From: Hymenobacter sp. YIM 151500-1
Lineage (GTDB): Bacteria; Bacteroidota; Bacteroidia; Cytophagales; Hymenobacteraceae
Length of the DNA stretch: 64,000 nt
NCBI RefSeq assembly: GCF_025979885.1
Contig: NZ_CP110139.1
Location: 744,001 to 808,000, forward strand
Direction of reading: 5' to 3'
Part shown: in pieces, positions 14,776 through 23,150 of the stretch
Numbering within the stretch: position 1 is the stretch's first letter
Layout of the letters: the number at the start of each line of letters is the position of its first letter
The notes under the pieces: model-generated
The model's database searches: none
Seen by the model: the letters and a program-made list of their open reading frames with translations, nothing else
Told to the model about the DNA's origin: nothing
Translations under genes and position numbers: made by a program

Positions 14776-15936
14776 CTAAAACGCCTCGTTAATACTGAAA
14801 TACACACCGGAGGACGTTTTGCCGCGGCCGTAGTCGAGGCGGAGGTTGAGGCGGTCGGCGCGGTTGAAGGCGAAGCGTAGGCCGGCACCCGCGGCACCCT
14901 TGGGGCTGTTTTGAACCAGCTCCAGGGGGCGGTAGCCCACCTGGCCCAGGCCCCCGAACAGCACCGCGCCGAAGCGCCAGAACAACGGGCAGCGCAGCTC
15001 GGCTTGCAGGGCCAGCAGCTGCCGGTCGCGGTAGCGGCCCTCGTAGTAGCCGCGCAGCACCCGGTCGCCGCCCAGGTTGGCCAGCTCCCGAAACGGCACC
15101 CGGCCCGCGTGAAACTGCCCCACCAGCTGCAACGCCAGCACCGGCCGGCCAGTAAGGGCCAGCTGGCGGAAGTGGCGAGCATCGAAGGTGAACCGGGTGA
15201 AAGGCAGCTCCGAGCCCAGTGCCCGGGCATTAAACAGCGTGCTTACATCCAGGTAGCTGCCCTGGAAAGTGCTCAGCACGTTGTCGCGGCCGTCGTAGAG
15301 CAGGGCCGGGCCCAGGCCTGAGGTAAGCGTATTCTGCTGGTACTCACGGGCCGGCCGATCAAACAAGCGGCTGCGCGTCGGGTCCTGGTTAATGCCTTCG
15401 CGCAGGCGCACGTCGCGCAGGTGAGTGAGGCGGTAGAGGCCGCCCGCAAACCAGTTGGGCGCCACCCGCCGCAGCACCCGCTGCTGCAGGATAAGCAACT
15501 GATACTGGATAACTGACTTATTGACTAGGCGGGTGTGGGGACCAGTGCCGTAGTAGTTGATGGGAAACCGGTGAAAGTAGCTGGCCTCACCGGTTAGCAG
15601 CAGCTTTTCGCCGGGCGTAAACACATTGTGCGTGAGCTGGACCAGGCTCTGGCTTTTCTGAGTGCGCCAGGCCAGCAGGCGGGCGTTGGACTTGCGTGTT
15701 TCGGGGCCCGCCGCGGCCCAACGCCACACTGGCAGCAAAGCCAGGCCGTAGCCCAGCCCCGTTTCGGGCTGCGAAAACACGATGGGCAGCGGAATAAAGC
15801 TGGGCTTGTCGCGCCGGGGTGAGGCCGCGGCCGCCGTGGTGGCCGCTGAGTCGCCGGCGGGAGCAGCGGGGAGCTGCTGGGCTGCGACGGGTCCGGCCAG
15901 CAGTAGGGGCAGCAGAGCCAGGTAGCTAATGCGCAT
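14776..15936 (-). CDS. Outer-membrane beta-barrel (BamA/TamA surface-antigen-like)
   Basis: A 386-residue exported protein. After the signal peptide (MRISYLALLPLLLAGPVAAQ) comes FIPLPIVFSQPETGLGYGLALLPVW, the usual opening of a short Omp85-type barrel, then alternating strands and ALLYDGRDNVLSTFQGSYLDV. Next come LGGDRVLRGYYEGRYRDRQ, equivalent to the GG..RLRGY barrel motif of BamA/TamA, and a terminal strand ending in Phe. There is no room for POTRA domains, so it is not BamA itself. It is probably an outer-membrane channel or anchor. ATG 15936 was chosen because it starts the signal peptide; the longer upstream frame is not conserved. Confidence 0.8.
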   Translation of the reverse strand: MRISYLALLPLLLAGPVAAQQLPAAPAGDSAATTAAAASPRRDKPSFIPLPIVFSQPETGLGYGLALLPVWRWAAAGPETRKSNARLLAWRTQKSQSLVQLTHNVFTPGEKLLLTGEASYFHRFPINYYGTGPHTRLVNKSVIQYQLLILQQRVLRRVAPNWFAGGLYRLTHLRDVRLREGINQDPTRSRLFDRPAREYQQNTLTSGLGPALLYDGRDNVLSTFQGSYLDVSTLFNARALGSELPFTRFTFDARHFRQLALTGRPVLALQLVGQFHAGRVPFRELANLGGDRVLRGYYEGRYRDRQLLALQAELRCPLFWRFGAVLFGGLGQVGYRPLELVQNSPKGAAGAGLRFAFNRADRLNLRLDYGRGKTSSGVYFSINEAF

Positions 15937-16027
15937 AGGTGGGAAAAGGATAGGGGTAATCAGCCAAAAAAAGCAGGATAGGTGAGCAGCTGAACGGCCC
16001 AGGGCAGCGTTCTGGTATAGCACTGGT

Positions 16028-17440
16028 TTACCGCACCCGGTAGCCGCGCAGGGCGTAGTAGAGCAGGTAGGCGTAGCACAGGGCCGGCAGCAGAAACGCC
16101 ACCCGCAGCCCGCCCAGATACGTAGCCACAAAACCCATGAGCAGGGGAATAACGGCCCCGCCTACAATGGCCATAATCAGGAAAGACGAGCCCTGCTTGG
16201 TGTGGGTACCCAGGCCCGTAATGGCCAGCGGGAAGATAACGGGCCACATAATAGAGTTGCACAGGCCGCAGAGCACCACCAGCCACAGGGCCGCCTCGCC
16301 GCGCACCAGCACCGAGGCCAGCACCGCCAGCAGGGCCGTGAGGCACACCGCCACCAGGGCTTTGCGCGCATCGAGGCGGGAAAGCAGCGGAATACCGGCC
16401 AGGCGGCCCACCAACGAGCCAAACCAGTACGACGACACCAGCACGGCGCCCACGGCCTTGGTGAAGCCGGCCGTGGTTTCGACCGGCGCGGGGGGCTGCC
16501 CAAACAGCACAGCTACAAAATTGACGGCCACGTTCAGCCCCCGCACCAGCCCTTGGGTGAAGCCACTCAGCTGCCCGATGCCCTGAGACTCACCAAAGCG
16601 AATCAGGAACGAGCCCAGTCCTACCTCCACGCCCACGTACACGAAAATGGCCGCTATGCCCAGCACCAGGTGCGGGTAGTCCAGGGCCGAGCGGCGCAGG
16701 GCCGGAGCGGCGCTGTCGGTTTCCGTTTGTTTGGTTGCGCCGCCTTCGGCAAAGGTTTCCAGCTCCGGCAGCTTCAGTAAGGCAAACACGCCGGCCAGCA
16801 CGGCCAAAAATACGGCCAGCCCAATGTAGGGGCCCTTCACCAGCGTGGCTTCCTCGGCCAGGCGCTGCTCCAGCGGCAGGGCCGCCAGCCGCGCCTTCAG
16901 CGCCGCCGACCCGCCAAACAGCAGCATACCGCCCAGCAGCGGCGAGAGGGTGCCCCCGAAGTTGTTGGCCACGCCCACGATGCTCACCCGGCTGGCTGCC
17001 CCGCTGGCCGGCCCCAGAATGGAAACGTAGGGGTTAGCCGCTACTTGCAGCAACGTAATGCCGGCCCCGAGCACCCCCAGGCCCAGCAGAAACACCCCAA
17101 ACGTGCGCGAGTTGGCCGCCGGAATAAACAGCAGCGCCCCGGCCCCCATCACCAGCAGCCCCAGCACGATGCCGCGCTGGTAGCCCAGCTTCTTCAGAAC
17201 AAGCCCCGCCGGCAACGACATCAGAAAATACGCCCCAAAAAACGCCGACTGCACCAACGACGACTGCAAATCGGTGAGCTGGCACACGTCCTTGAGGTAG
17301 GGCATGAGCACGTCGTTGAAGTTGGTGACGGCCCCAAACAGGAAGAACAGGGAAGTCATAGCCGCCATGGGCAGCGCGTAGGAGCGGCTGGCGGCAGCGG
17401 TGGTAGTGGTGGGAGAGGAAGAGGCGAGGGGTGCGGCCAT
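16028..17440 (-). CDS. FucP-like sugar MFS transporter (FHS family)
   Basis: A 470-residue inner-membrane transporter with about 12 helices. It resembles the fucose/glucose/galactose:H+ symporters: the first helix region LPMAAMTSLFFLFGAVTNFNDVLMPYLK, FFGAYFLMSLPAGLVLKKLGYQRGI, LQVAANPYVSILGP and NNFGGTLSPLLGGMLLF. An acidic residue in FGAVTNFND corresponds to the proton/sugar-site area of FucP. A large loop of about 60 residues follows the LSPLLGG helix, as is common in Bacteroidota members. Start 17440 (MAAPLASSS) gives a short cytoplasmic N-terminus. Substrate is probably a hexose, but no catabolic gene is adjacent. Confidence 0.85.
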   Translation of the reverse strand: MAAPLASSSPTTTTAAASRSYALPMAAMTSLFFLFGAVTNFNDVLMPYLKDVCQLTDLQSSLVQSAFFGAYFLMSLPAGLVLKKLGYQRGIVLGLLVMGAGALLFIPAANSRTFGVFLLGLGVLGAGITLLQVAANPYVSILGPASGAASRVSIVGVANNFGGTLSPLLGGMLLFGGSAALKARLAALPLEQRLAEEATLVKGPYIGLAVFLAVLAGVFALLKLPELETFAEGGATKQTETDSAAPALRRSALDYPHLVLGIAAIFVYVGVEVGLGSFLIRFGESQGIGQLSGFTQGLVRGLNVAVNFVAVLFGQPPAPVETTAGFTKAVGAVLVSSYWFGSLVGRLAGIPLLSRLDARKALVAVCLTALLAVLASVLVRGEAALWLVVLCGLCNSIMWPVIFPLAITGLGTHTKQGSSFLIMAIVGGAVIPLLMGFVATYLGGLRVAFLLPALCYAYLLYYALRGYRVR

Positions 17441-17566
17441 AGATGTCTGCAAGAGAATAAAAAGCAAGCCGGCTCTATGGCCAGCTAAGCAATGCTACGG
17501 AGTTTTTTTAGGAAAACCGACGCCTATTCTTCCGGCAACCAACGGTGGACTATCAAAAGCAGCCGA

Positions 17567-18100
17567 TTATTCTTTGACTATAAAGTACAGGTCTCGCTCC
17601 AGGTTATAAGCCATGCGCTGGACGCCACGCCGTGTTACCAGATAAGGAATACCTATCATAAGTGCTCCATGGAATAGAAAGAACACCAAGGCAACAACAG
17701 GAAGCTGGCCAGAAAAAAGCGTGGTTACTATGAAGATCAGATAGAACACCGCCAGAAATGCTACGAAAGAAAGCACACCCGAAGAGCCATCGATTTCAGC
17801 CTCTACCAACGTGCCTTCTGCGGTTGAAGCAACTTGGCCTTTAACCCTGGCAAAGGTGAGTGAAGGTTCGAACAGGTGGGCTTTGCGCCGTATTTTAAAG
17901 CTGTCCTGCCAAATCTCGCCCACGTACTGATTAGGACTTGAGGAAAATACCTCGAAAGCACTGGAGAACAGGCTGGAGAAGAAATCAGTTTTTCCAGCGT
18001 CAACGTGCTGCTGAAGAAGCTGGACAAACTGAGTTTTGTCCGTTTTCAACGGAATAGAAACATCGGTAATCAGACGCAGTTTGCGTAGGAATTCTTGCAT
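17567..18100 (-). CDS. Hypothetical protein with two C-terminal membrane helices
   Basis: A 177-residue protein. The first ~110 residues are soluble (LITDVSIPLKTDKTQFVQLL, later YVGEIWQDSFKIRRKAHLFEPS) and may form a beta-rich domain. Two adjacent helices follow (VLSFVAFLAVFYLIFIVTTLF and LPVVALVFFLFHGALMIGIPY), then a charged tail. Base composition is visibly less GC-rich than its neighbours, so it may be a later arrival. No family recognised. It stands alone between the transporter and the divergent methyltransferase gene. Confidence 0.6.
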   Translation of the reverse strand: MQEFLRKLRLITDVSIPLKTDKTQFVQLLQQHVDAGKTDFFSSLFSSAFEVFSSSPNQYVGEIWQDSFKIRRKAHLFEPSLTFARVKGQVASTAEGTLVEAEIDGSSGVLSFVAFLAVFYLIFIVTTLFSGQLPVVALVFFLFHGALMIGIPYLVTRRGVQRMAYNLERDLYFIVKE

Positions 18101-18203
18101 CGATAACTAAAGTGAGATACTGAAAAGAAGCAAGGGAAGTCTGTAGCAAAGATAACTGGGCATTAGCTCTCCGGATATATGCCGTTCCACGCGCTTCTTT
18201 CCC

Positions 18204-18211
18204 GACCTTTG
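18204..18211 (+). promoter_or_regulatory. -7 box candidate GACCTTTG
   Basis: GACCTTTGC deviates from TAnnTTTG only at the first base; it ends 23 nt before the ATG of the THUMP methyltransferase gene. Confidence 0.4.
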
Positions 18212-18234
18212 CGGCCCCACAAATTCTTGCCGCC

Positions 18235-19446
18235 ATGTCCGCCAACCGCCGCTCTGCCCCATTCTACATGACTGCCACCACCCAGTTTGGGCTGGAAGAG
18301 GTGCTGGCCCAGGAGCTGCGCCAGCTGGGGGCGAAGATTGACCGGGTAGGCCAGCGGGCCGTGGAATTCACCGGCGACATGCAGCTGCTCTACGAAGCCT
18401 GCCTGTGGTGCCGCACGGCTATGCGCGTGCTGCGGCCCTTCGCCGGCTTCTACGCCCGCGACGAACGGGCCCTGTACCGCGAGGTAAGCCGCGTGGACTG
18501 GCAGCGGTTTATCCAGCCCGACCAAACCTTCGCCATTACGGCCGTCGTCAACAAGTCGTCGTTTGAGCACTCCTTATTCGTGGCCCAGCTCACCAAAGAC
18601 GCCATCGTGGACCAGTTCCGCCAGCGCCTCGGCCGCCGCCCCAGCGTAGACGTGAAGAACCCCGACATCCGCCTGCACCTGCACATGCTCGAAAACGAGG
18701 TGACCCTGAGCCTCGACGCCTCGGGCGAGTCGCTACACAAGCGCGGCTACCGCCAGCAAACCAACGTGGCGCCCCTGAATGAGGCCCTGGCCGCCGGTAT
18801 CCTGCTGCTTACCGGCTGGGACGGCCGCAAGACCCTCATCGACCCAATGTGCGGCTCGGGCACCTTCCTCACCGAAGCCGCCCTCATTGCCCAACGCATT
18901 GCGCCGGGCCTCTACCACCAGGGCAAGTTCGGCTTCGAGAACTGGCCCGACTTCGACGCGGCCCTCTGGGAATCGGTGCAGCTCGACGCCCGGCAGGCCC
19001 GCCTGGAGGAGCCCCAGGCCTACCTCGCCGGCTCCGACCTGTCCCGCGAATACATCGAGCTGGCCCGCCAAAACGTGGCCGCCGCCGACCTCGAAGACTT
19101 CATCCGCCTGGGTGTGCGCGACGTGCGCGAAGCCAAAGCCCCCGCTAAAGAAGCACCCGGCCTGGTCGTCATGAACCCGCCCTACGGCGAAAGAATCGGG
19201 GAGGAAGCCGAGATGGAAGCTCTCTACAAAACCATCGGCGACACGCTCAAAGCCGGCTTCCAGGGCTACGACGCCTACATCTTCACCGGCAACCTGGAAG
19301 CCGCCAAGCGCATCGGCCTGAAAGCCTCCCGCCGCATCCCCCTCTACAACGGCCCTATCGACTGCCGCCTGCTGAAGTTTGAGCTGTATCAGGGCACGCG
19401 GAAACCTCACCCCCTAGCCCCCTCTCCAAAAGAGAGGGGGGACTAG
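18235..19446 (+). CDS. THUMP-domain class I RNA methyltransferase (RlmL-N/TrmN-like)
   Basis: A 403-residue SAM-dependent RNA methyltransferase. The N-terminal ~170 residues form the THUMP part (FGLEEVLAQELRQLGAKI, later FQ-type RLGRRPSVDVKNPDIRLHLH and SLDASGESLHKRGYR). The catalytic domain has DPMCGSGTFLTEAALIA near residue 202, GSDLSREYIELARQN near 264, and NPPYGERIGEE near 312, which marks N6-adenine or N2-guanine methylation of rRNA or tRNA; the family includes RlmL (m2G2445). The final residues RKPHPLAPSPKERGD are encoded by the inverted-repeat element that starts at 19405, so the original C-terminus was probably shorter. Confidence 0.9.
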   Translation: MSANRRSAPFYMTATTQFGLEEVLAQELRQLGAKIDRVGQRAVEFTGDMQLLYEACLWCRTAMRVLRPFAGFYARDERALYREVSRVDWQRFIQPDQTFAITAVVNKSSFEHSLFVAQLTKDAIVDQFRQRLGRRPSVDVKNPDIRLHLHMLENEVTLSLDASGESLHKRGYRQQTNVAPLNEALAAGILLLTGWDGRKTLIDPMCGSGTFLTEAALIAQRIAPGLYHQGKFGFENWPDFDAALWESVQLDARQARLEEPQAYLAGSDLSREYIELARQNVAAADLEDFIRLGVRDVREAKAPAKEAPGLVVMNPPYGERIGEEAEMEALYKTIGDTLKAGFQGYDAYIFTGNLEAAKRIGLKASRRIPLYNGPIDCRLLKFELYQGTRKPHPLAPSPKERGD

Positions 19447-19629
19447 TTCTAGTTGTAGTTGCCTCACCCCAACCCCTCTCCGAAAAGGAGAGGGGCTCTA
19501 GTTGTAGTTTTTAGCTGACGTTCTTTCCACATTAATCATCCCCAACATCCTCAGCTGAGCAGGGGAGCTAGCCTCTAGTTCTAAAAGCTAGTTCCCCCTC
19601 TCTTTTGGAGAGGGGGCTAGGGGGTGAGG
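19405..19629. mobile_element. Non-autonomous cctcacc/ggtgagg inverted-repeat element (copy 2)
   Basis: The left end cctcaccccctagccccctctcc (19405 on) faces an inverted right end ggagagggggctagggggtgagg finishing at 19629. Adjacent inward are further inverted tracts (actagttctagttgtag against ctctagttctaaaagctagtt). An extra internal direct copy of the left palindrome lies at about 19464-19492. It has no ORF. It provides the last codons of the methyltransferase and sits 55 bp before the recQ promoter box. Confidence 0.75.
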
Positions 19630-19684
19630 TCCCCGGCACGATTTTCCGTTCGCCGTGGTTATTTCACCCCGCCCCGATTCGCCC

Positions 19685-19692
19685 TATCTTTA
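19685..19692 (+). promoter_or_regulatory. -7 box TATCTTTA of recQ
   Basis: TATCTTTA is one mismatch from TAnnTTTG and ends 4 nt before the chosen ATG of recQ, which predicts a leaderless or nearly leaderless message. Confidence 0.4.
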
Positions 19693-19696
19693 CCCC

Positions 19697-21952
19697 ATGT
19701 TATTTGCCGCCGAACCCCTCGCGCCTACCCTCGATTCTGCCCGCCGCGTCCTGAAGCAGTACTACGGCTACGATACCTTCCGGCCCATGCAGGAAGACAT
19801 CATCCAGAACATCCTCGGCGGCCAGGATACGGTGGTGCTCATGCCCACGGGCGGGGGCAAAAGCATCTGCTTCCAGGTGCCGGCCGTGGTGCGCGAGGGC
19901 GTGTGCGTGGTCGTCTCGCCGCTGATTGCCCTGATGAAAGATCAGGTGGAAGCCCTGAAAGCCAACGGCATCCAGGCCGCCTACATCAACAGTAGCATTG
20001 GGTCGAGTGAGCAAAACAACATCGCCGCCGATTGCCTCAATGGTTACCTCAAACTGCTCTACGTCTCGCCCGAAAAGCTCTTGTCGGAAGGGTTTATGAC
20101 CTTTCTCAAGCGGGTCAAGCTGAGCATGTTCGCCATCGACGAGGCCCACTGCATCTCGTCGTGGGGCCACGATTTCCGGCCCGAGTACACCCAGCTGCGG
20201 GTGCTGCGGGAGCAGTTTCCGCAGGTGCCCATCATTGCCCTCACCGCCACCGCCGACCGCCTCACCCAGCGCGACATTCAGCAGCAGCTGCGCCTGCGCG
20301 AGCCGCGGGTGTTTCTATCGAGCTTCGACCGGCCTAACCTTAACCTCATCGTGCGGCCAGGGCAGGACCGCATCAACGGCATTCTGGAGTTTCTGGAGCG
20401 CCACCAGGGCGAGGCGGGCATCATTTACTGCCTCTCGCGCAAGCAGTGCGAAACGCTGACTCAGAAAATCCAAGCTAAGGGCATCAAGGCGGGCTACTAC
20501 CACGCCGGCCTTACGCCTAACCAACGCGGGGCCGTGCAGGAGGCGTTTCTGAAGGATGACGTGCAGGTAATCGTGGCCACTATTGCCTTCGGCATGGGCA
20601 TCGACAAGAGCAACGTGCGCTGGGTGATTCACTACAACCTGCCCAAGAACATCGAAGGCTACTACCAGGAAATCGGCCGCGCGGGCCGCGACGGCAGCCC
20701 GGCCACCGCGGTGCTGTTCTATTCCTTCGGGGATGTGATGAGCCTGCGCGACATGCTCACCAAGGAAAACCCCAGCCTCACCCAGCTCAACCTCACCAAG
20801 CTGGAGCGCATGCAGCAGTTTGCCGAGGCTGCCTCCTGCCGCCGCAAAATCCTGCTCAACTACTTCGGCGAAACCCTAACCCAGGACTGCGGCAACTGCG
20901 ACATCTGCCGCAATCCGCCCACCACCTTCGACGGCACCGAGCTGGCCCAGAAAGCCCTGTCGGCCGTGGTGCGGGGCCGCGAGAAGCTCAGCATCAACCT
21001 GCTGATTGACGTGCTGCGCGGCATGCGCAACCAGGCCGTGCTCAGCGCTGGGCTAGACCAAATCAAAACCTACGGCGCCGGCCGCGACCTGCCCTACCTC
21101 GACTGGTACAGCTACATCCACCAGATGCTCAACGATGGCCTGCTGTACATTGCTTACGAGGAAGGCTACGCCCTAAAAATCACCGACCTCGGCCGCCAGG
21201 TGCTGCAAGGCCAGCGTCCCGTGTCCATGAAGAAGTTCCAGCCCGCCGAGAAGGCCGAAAAAGCCCCGCGCGGCCGCAAAGCGCAGTCGGCCCCGGCTGC
21301 GGCTCCCGCCACCCGCGAGGCCCAGCTGTTCGAGGCCCTGCGCACCCTGCGCAAGCGCATCGCCGACGAGCAAGGCGTGCCGCCCTACGTCATCTTCACC
21401 GACTCTACGCTCCAGGAAATGGCCGTGGAGCGGCCCGTCAACCGCACGGCCATGCTGGCCATTTCGGGCGTGGGCATGAAGAAATTTGAGACCTACGGCG
21501 AGGCCTTCATTCGCGAAGTGCTGGCCCACGGCGGCAACCCCGCCGCCCTGGACGAAGACGAGGATGCCGCCCCGCTGGCCGGTCTCGACCCCGATGACCC
21601 CGGCGCACCCCGCGCCCCGCGCAAACGGGAGGTGAACACCGAAGCCGGCGGCACCATCGACACCACCTACCAGCTGCACCGCCTGGGCCTGAGTGTGGAG
21701 GCCATTGCCGAACGCCGCGCCCTGGCCGTATCCACCGTGCAAACCCACCTGACCAACTGCTACGCCAAGGGCCTGGACCTGCGCATTGAGGAGTTTTTGA
21801 AGCCCGAGGAGCTGGCCGAAATCCAGACCGCCCAGGCCCAGCTCGGCGGCAGCCCCATGCTCCGCGACCTGTTCGACCACCTGCGCGAGAAATACGACTA
21901 CTTCAAGCTCCGCCTGGCCCTGATGTACTTCAAGAAGCTGCGCGGGGAGTAA
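19697..21952 (+). CDS. recQ: ATP-dependent DNA helicase RecQ
   Basis: A 751-residue 3'-5' DNA helicase for recombination and stalled fork repair. In order: FRPMQEDIIQ near residue 25, Walker A PTGGGKSICFQ near 50, DEAH box AIDEAHCISSWGHDFRPEY near 147, motif VI YQEIGRAGRDG near 322, the zinc-binding cysteines CRRKILLNYFGE...CGNCDIC near 380-402, then a winged-helix RQC region. A HRDC domain follows (VPPYVIFTDSTLQEMA, ISGVGMKKFETYGEAF), then a C-terminal HTH segment (HRLGLSVEAIAERRALAVST). All expected catalytic residues are present and length is normal for Bacteroidota RecQ. ATG 19697 fits the start of the family alignment. Confidence 0.95.
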   Translation: MLFAAEPLAPTLDSARRVLKQYYGYDTFRPMQEDIIQNILGGQDTVVLMPTGGGKSICFQVPAVVREGVCVVVSPLIALMKDQVEALKANGIQAAYINSSIGSSEQNNIAADCLNGYLKLLYVSPEKLLSEGFMTFLKRVKLSMFAIDEAHCISSWGHDFRPEYTQLRVLREQFPQVPIIALTATADRLTQRDIQQQLRLREPRVFLSSFDRPNLNLIVRPGQDRINGILEFLERHQGEAGIIYCLSRKQCETLTQKIQAKGIKAGYYHAGLTPNQRGAVQEAFLKDDVQVIVATIAFGMGIDKSNVRWVIHYNLPKNIEGYYQEIGRAGRDGSPATAVLFYSFGDVMSLRDMLTKENPSLTQLNLTKLERMQQFAEAASCRRKILLNYFGETLTQDCGNCDICRNPPTTFDGTELAQKALSAVVRGREKLSINLLIDVLRGMRNQAVLSAGLDQIKTYGAGRDLPYLDWYSYIHQMLNDGLLYIAYEEGYALKITDLGRQVLQGQRPVSMKKFQPAEKAEKAPRGRKAQSAPAAAPATREAQLFEALRTLRKRIADEQGVPPYVIFTDSTLQEMAVERPVNRTAMLAISGVGMKKFETYGEAFIREVLAHGGNPAALDEDEDAAPLAGLDPDDPGAPRAPRKREVNTEAGGTIDTTYQLHRLGLSVEAIAERRALAVSTVQTHLTNCYAKGLDLRIEEFLKPEELAEIQTAQAQLGGSPMLRDLFDHLREKYDYFKLRLALMYFKKLRGE

Positions 21953-21973
21953 GATGGTGAGGTGGTGAGTTAG

Positions 21974-22376
21974 CTGGCGGCAGACTTCCCGCCAGAGGTG
22001 GGGCGTCTGCCCGCCGATGAATGGGGCAAGTCTCCCGACTTGCGGCCGCGCAGCAGCCAGGCGGCACCGCGCCGTATGAGCCGGTAGCGCGGCTAGAATG
22101 TGTAACGCGAAGTTTCACTTCGCGACACGGCAGCACAATGCTGGACTACCCCGCACGTCCCAGGGCTGAAGCCCTGGGTTACGTAGCGAGACACTTTTTC
22201 CGCTGATTAGCTCAGGGCTTCAACTCTGAGGACTAGAACGACACCTATGCAACAACGCTACATTCAGGCAGGCGGCTCTTACGCCCGATGGCCGCCTCTG
22301 GTGGCCGCAATTCGGGAGACTTGCCCCATTCACCGGCGGGCAGACGCCCCGCCTCTGGCGGGAAGTCTGCCGCCAG
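21974..22376. repeat. Inverted pair of the GGCGGCAGACTT repeat
   Basis: Unit 21974-22050 (ctggcggcagacttcccgcc...caagtctcccgacttgcggccgcg) is present again in inverse orientation at 22304-22376. The 250 bp between them hold further small palindromes (gcgaagtttcacttcgc near 22109; agggctgaagccct near 22163) and no gene. This fills the whole recQ-DUF2306 gap. A third unit lies at 8812-8889. Confidence 0.75.
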
Positions 22377-22391
22377 GGGTTAACTTTCGCC

Positions 22392-23096
22392 ATGCCCACG
22401 TACCCACTCCTAACCCGCACCGCACAATTCCTGACGCTGCTGGCTGTGGCCGCCTTTAGCCTGCTCATGCTCACGAAGGTGCTGCCATATTTGAGGTTTG
22501 AGAAGGGTATTCTGTTTCTGACTACCAAATCGGCTGCTACTAACGATAACGGGCTGTTTCGGCTGGGATTTTACGTGCACATTACTAGCAGCTGGTGGGT
22601 GATGGTGGCCGGACTATTGCAGCTAGTGCCGGCCCTGTACCGCTGGCGGCCGGCGCTGCACCGGCTGCTGGGCAAGGTGTACGTGGCGTCAATTCTGGCC
22701 CTGGCTGCGCCGTCGGGGTTGGTGCTGGCCCTGTATGCCAACGGCGGGCTGCCAGTTAAAGTCGGTTTTTCGCTGCAATGCGTGGTGTGGTGGCTGCTCA
22801 CCTGGCAGGCCTACCGCGCGGCCCGGCAGCGCCGCTGGCTACCCCACGCCGAGTGGATGCTGCGCGCCTACGCCGTGACCCTGGCCGCCATGAGCCTGCG
22901 CTTGGAAAGCTACGGGTTGTATTATTTCTTCCATACTAAACCCATCGAAACCTACCTCACCGTCACGTGGCTGTCGTGGACCGGCAACCTGCTGCTGGCC
23001 GAGGTGCTGGTGCAAATGGGGCTGGGTCGCTGGTACCTGCGGGCGTTTGGGCAGCAACGAGCTGGGACTCCCACGGCGAAGGCGGTAGCTGGCTAG
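22392..23096 (+). CDS. DUF2306 membrane protein
   Basis: A 234-residue polytopic inner-membrane protein with about six to seven helices. It carries the DUF2306 pattern: a helix HITSSWWVMVAGLLQLVPALYRWRPALHRLLGKVYV with conserved His residues (HI...LHR..G), then QCVVWWLLTWQAYRAARQRRWLPHAEWMLR and AMSLRLESYGLYYFF. The spaced His residues in the helices recall DUF420/cytochrome b561-like haem binding, but function is unknown. Start ATG 22392 lies 15 nt after the inverted repeat. No partner genes are apparent. Confidence 0.8.
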   Translation: MPTYPLLTRTAQFLTLLAVAAFSLLMLTKVLPYLRFEKGILFLTTKSAATNDNGLFRLGFYVHITSSWWVMVAGLLQLVPALYRWRPALHRLLGKVYVASILALAAPSGLVLALYANGGLPVKVGFSLQCVVWWLLTWQAYRAARQRRWLPHAEWMLRAYAVTLAAMSLRLESYGLYYFFHTKPIETYLTVTWLSWTGNLLLAEVLVQMGLGRWYLRAFGQQRAGTPTAKAVAG

Positions 23097-23150
23097 CAGA
23101 GAAATTGCGGTAATTTTTAGCAACTTCCGGCGCTATATCTACTTTTTCAT

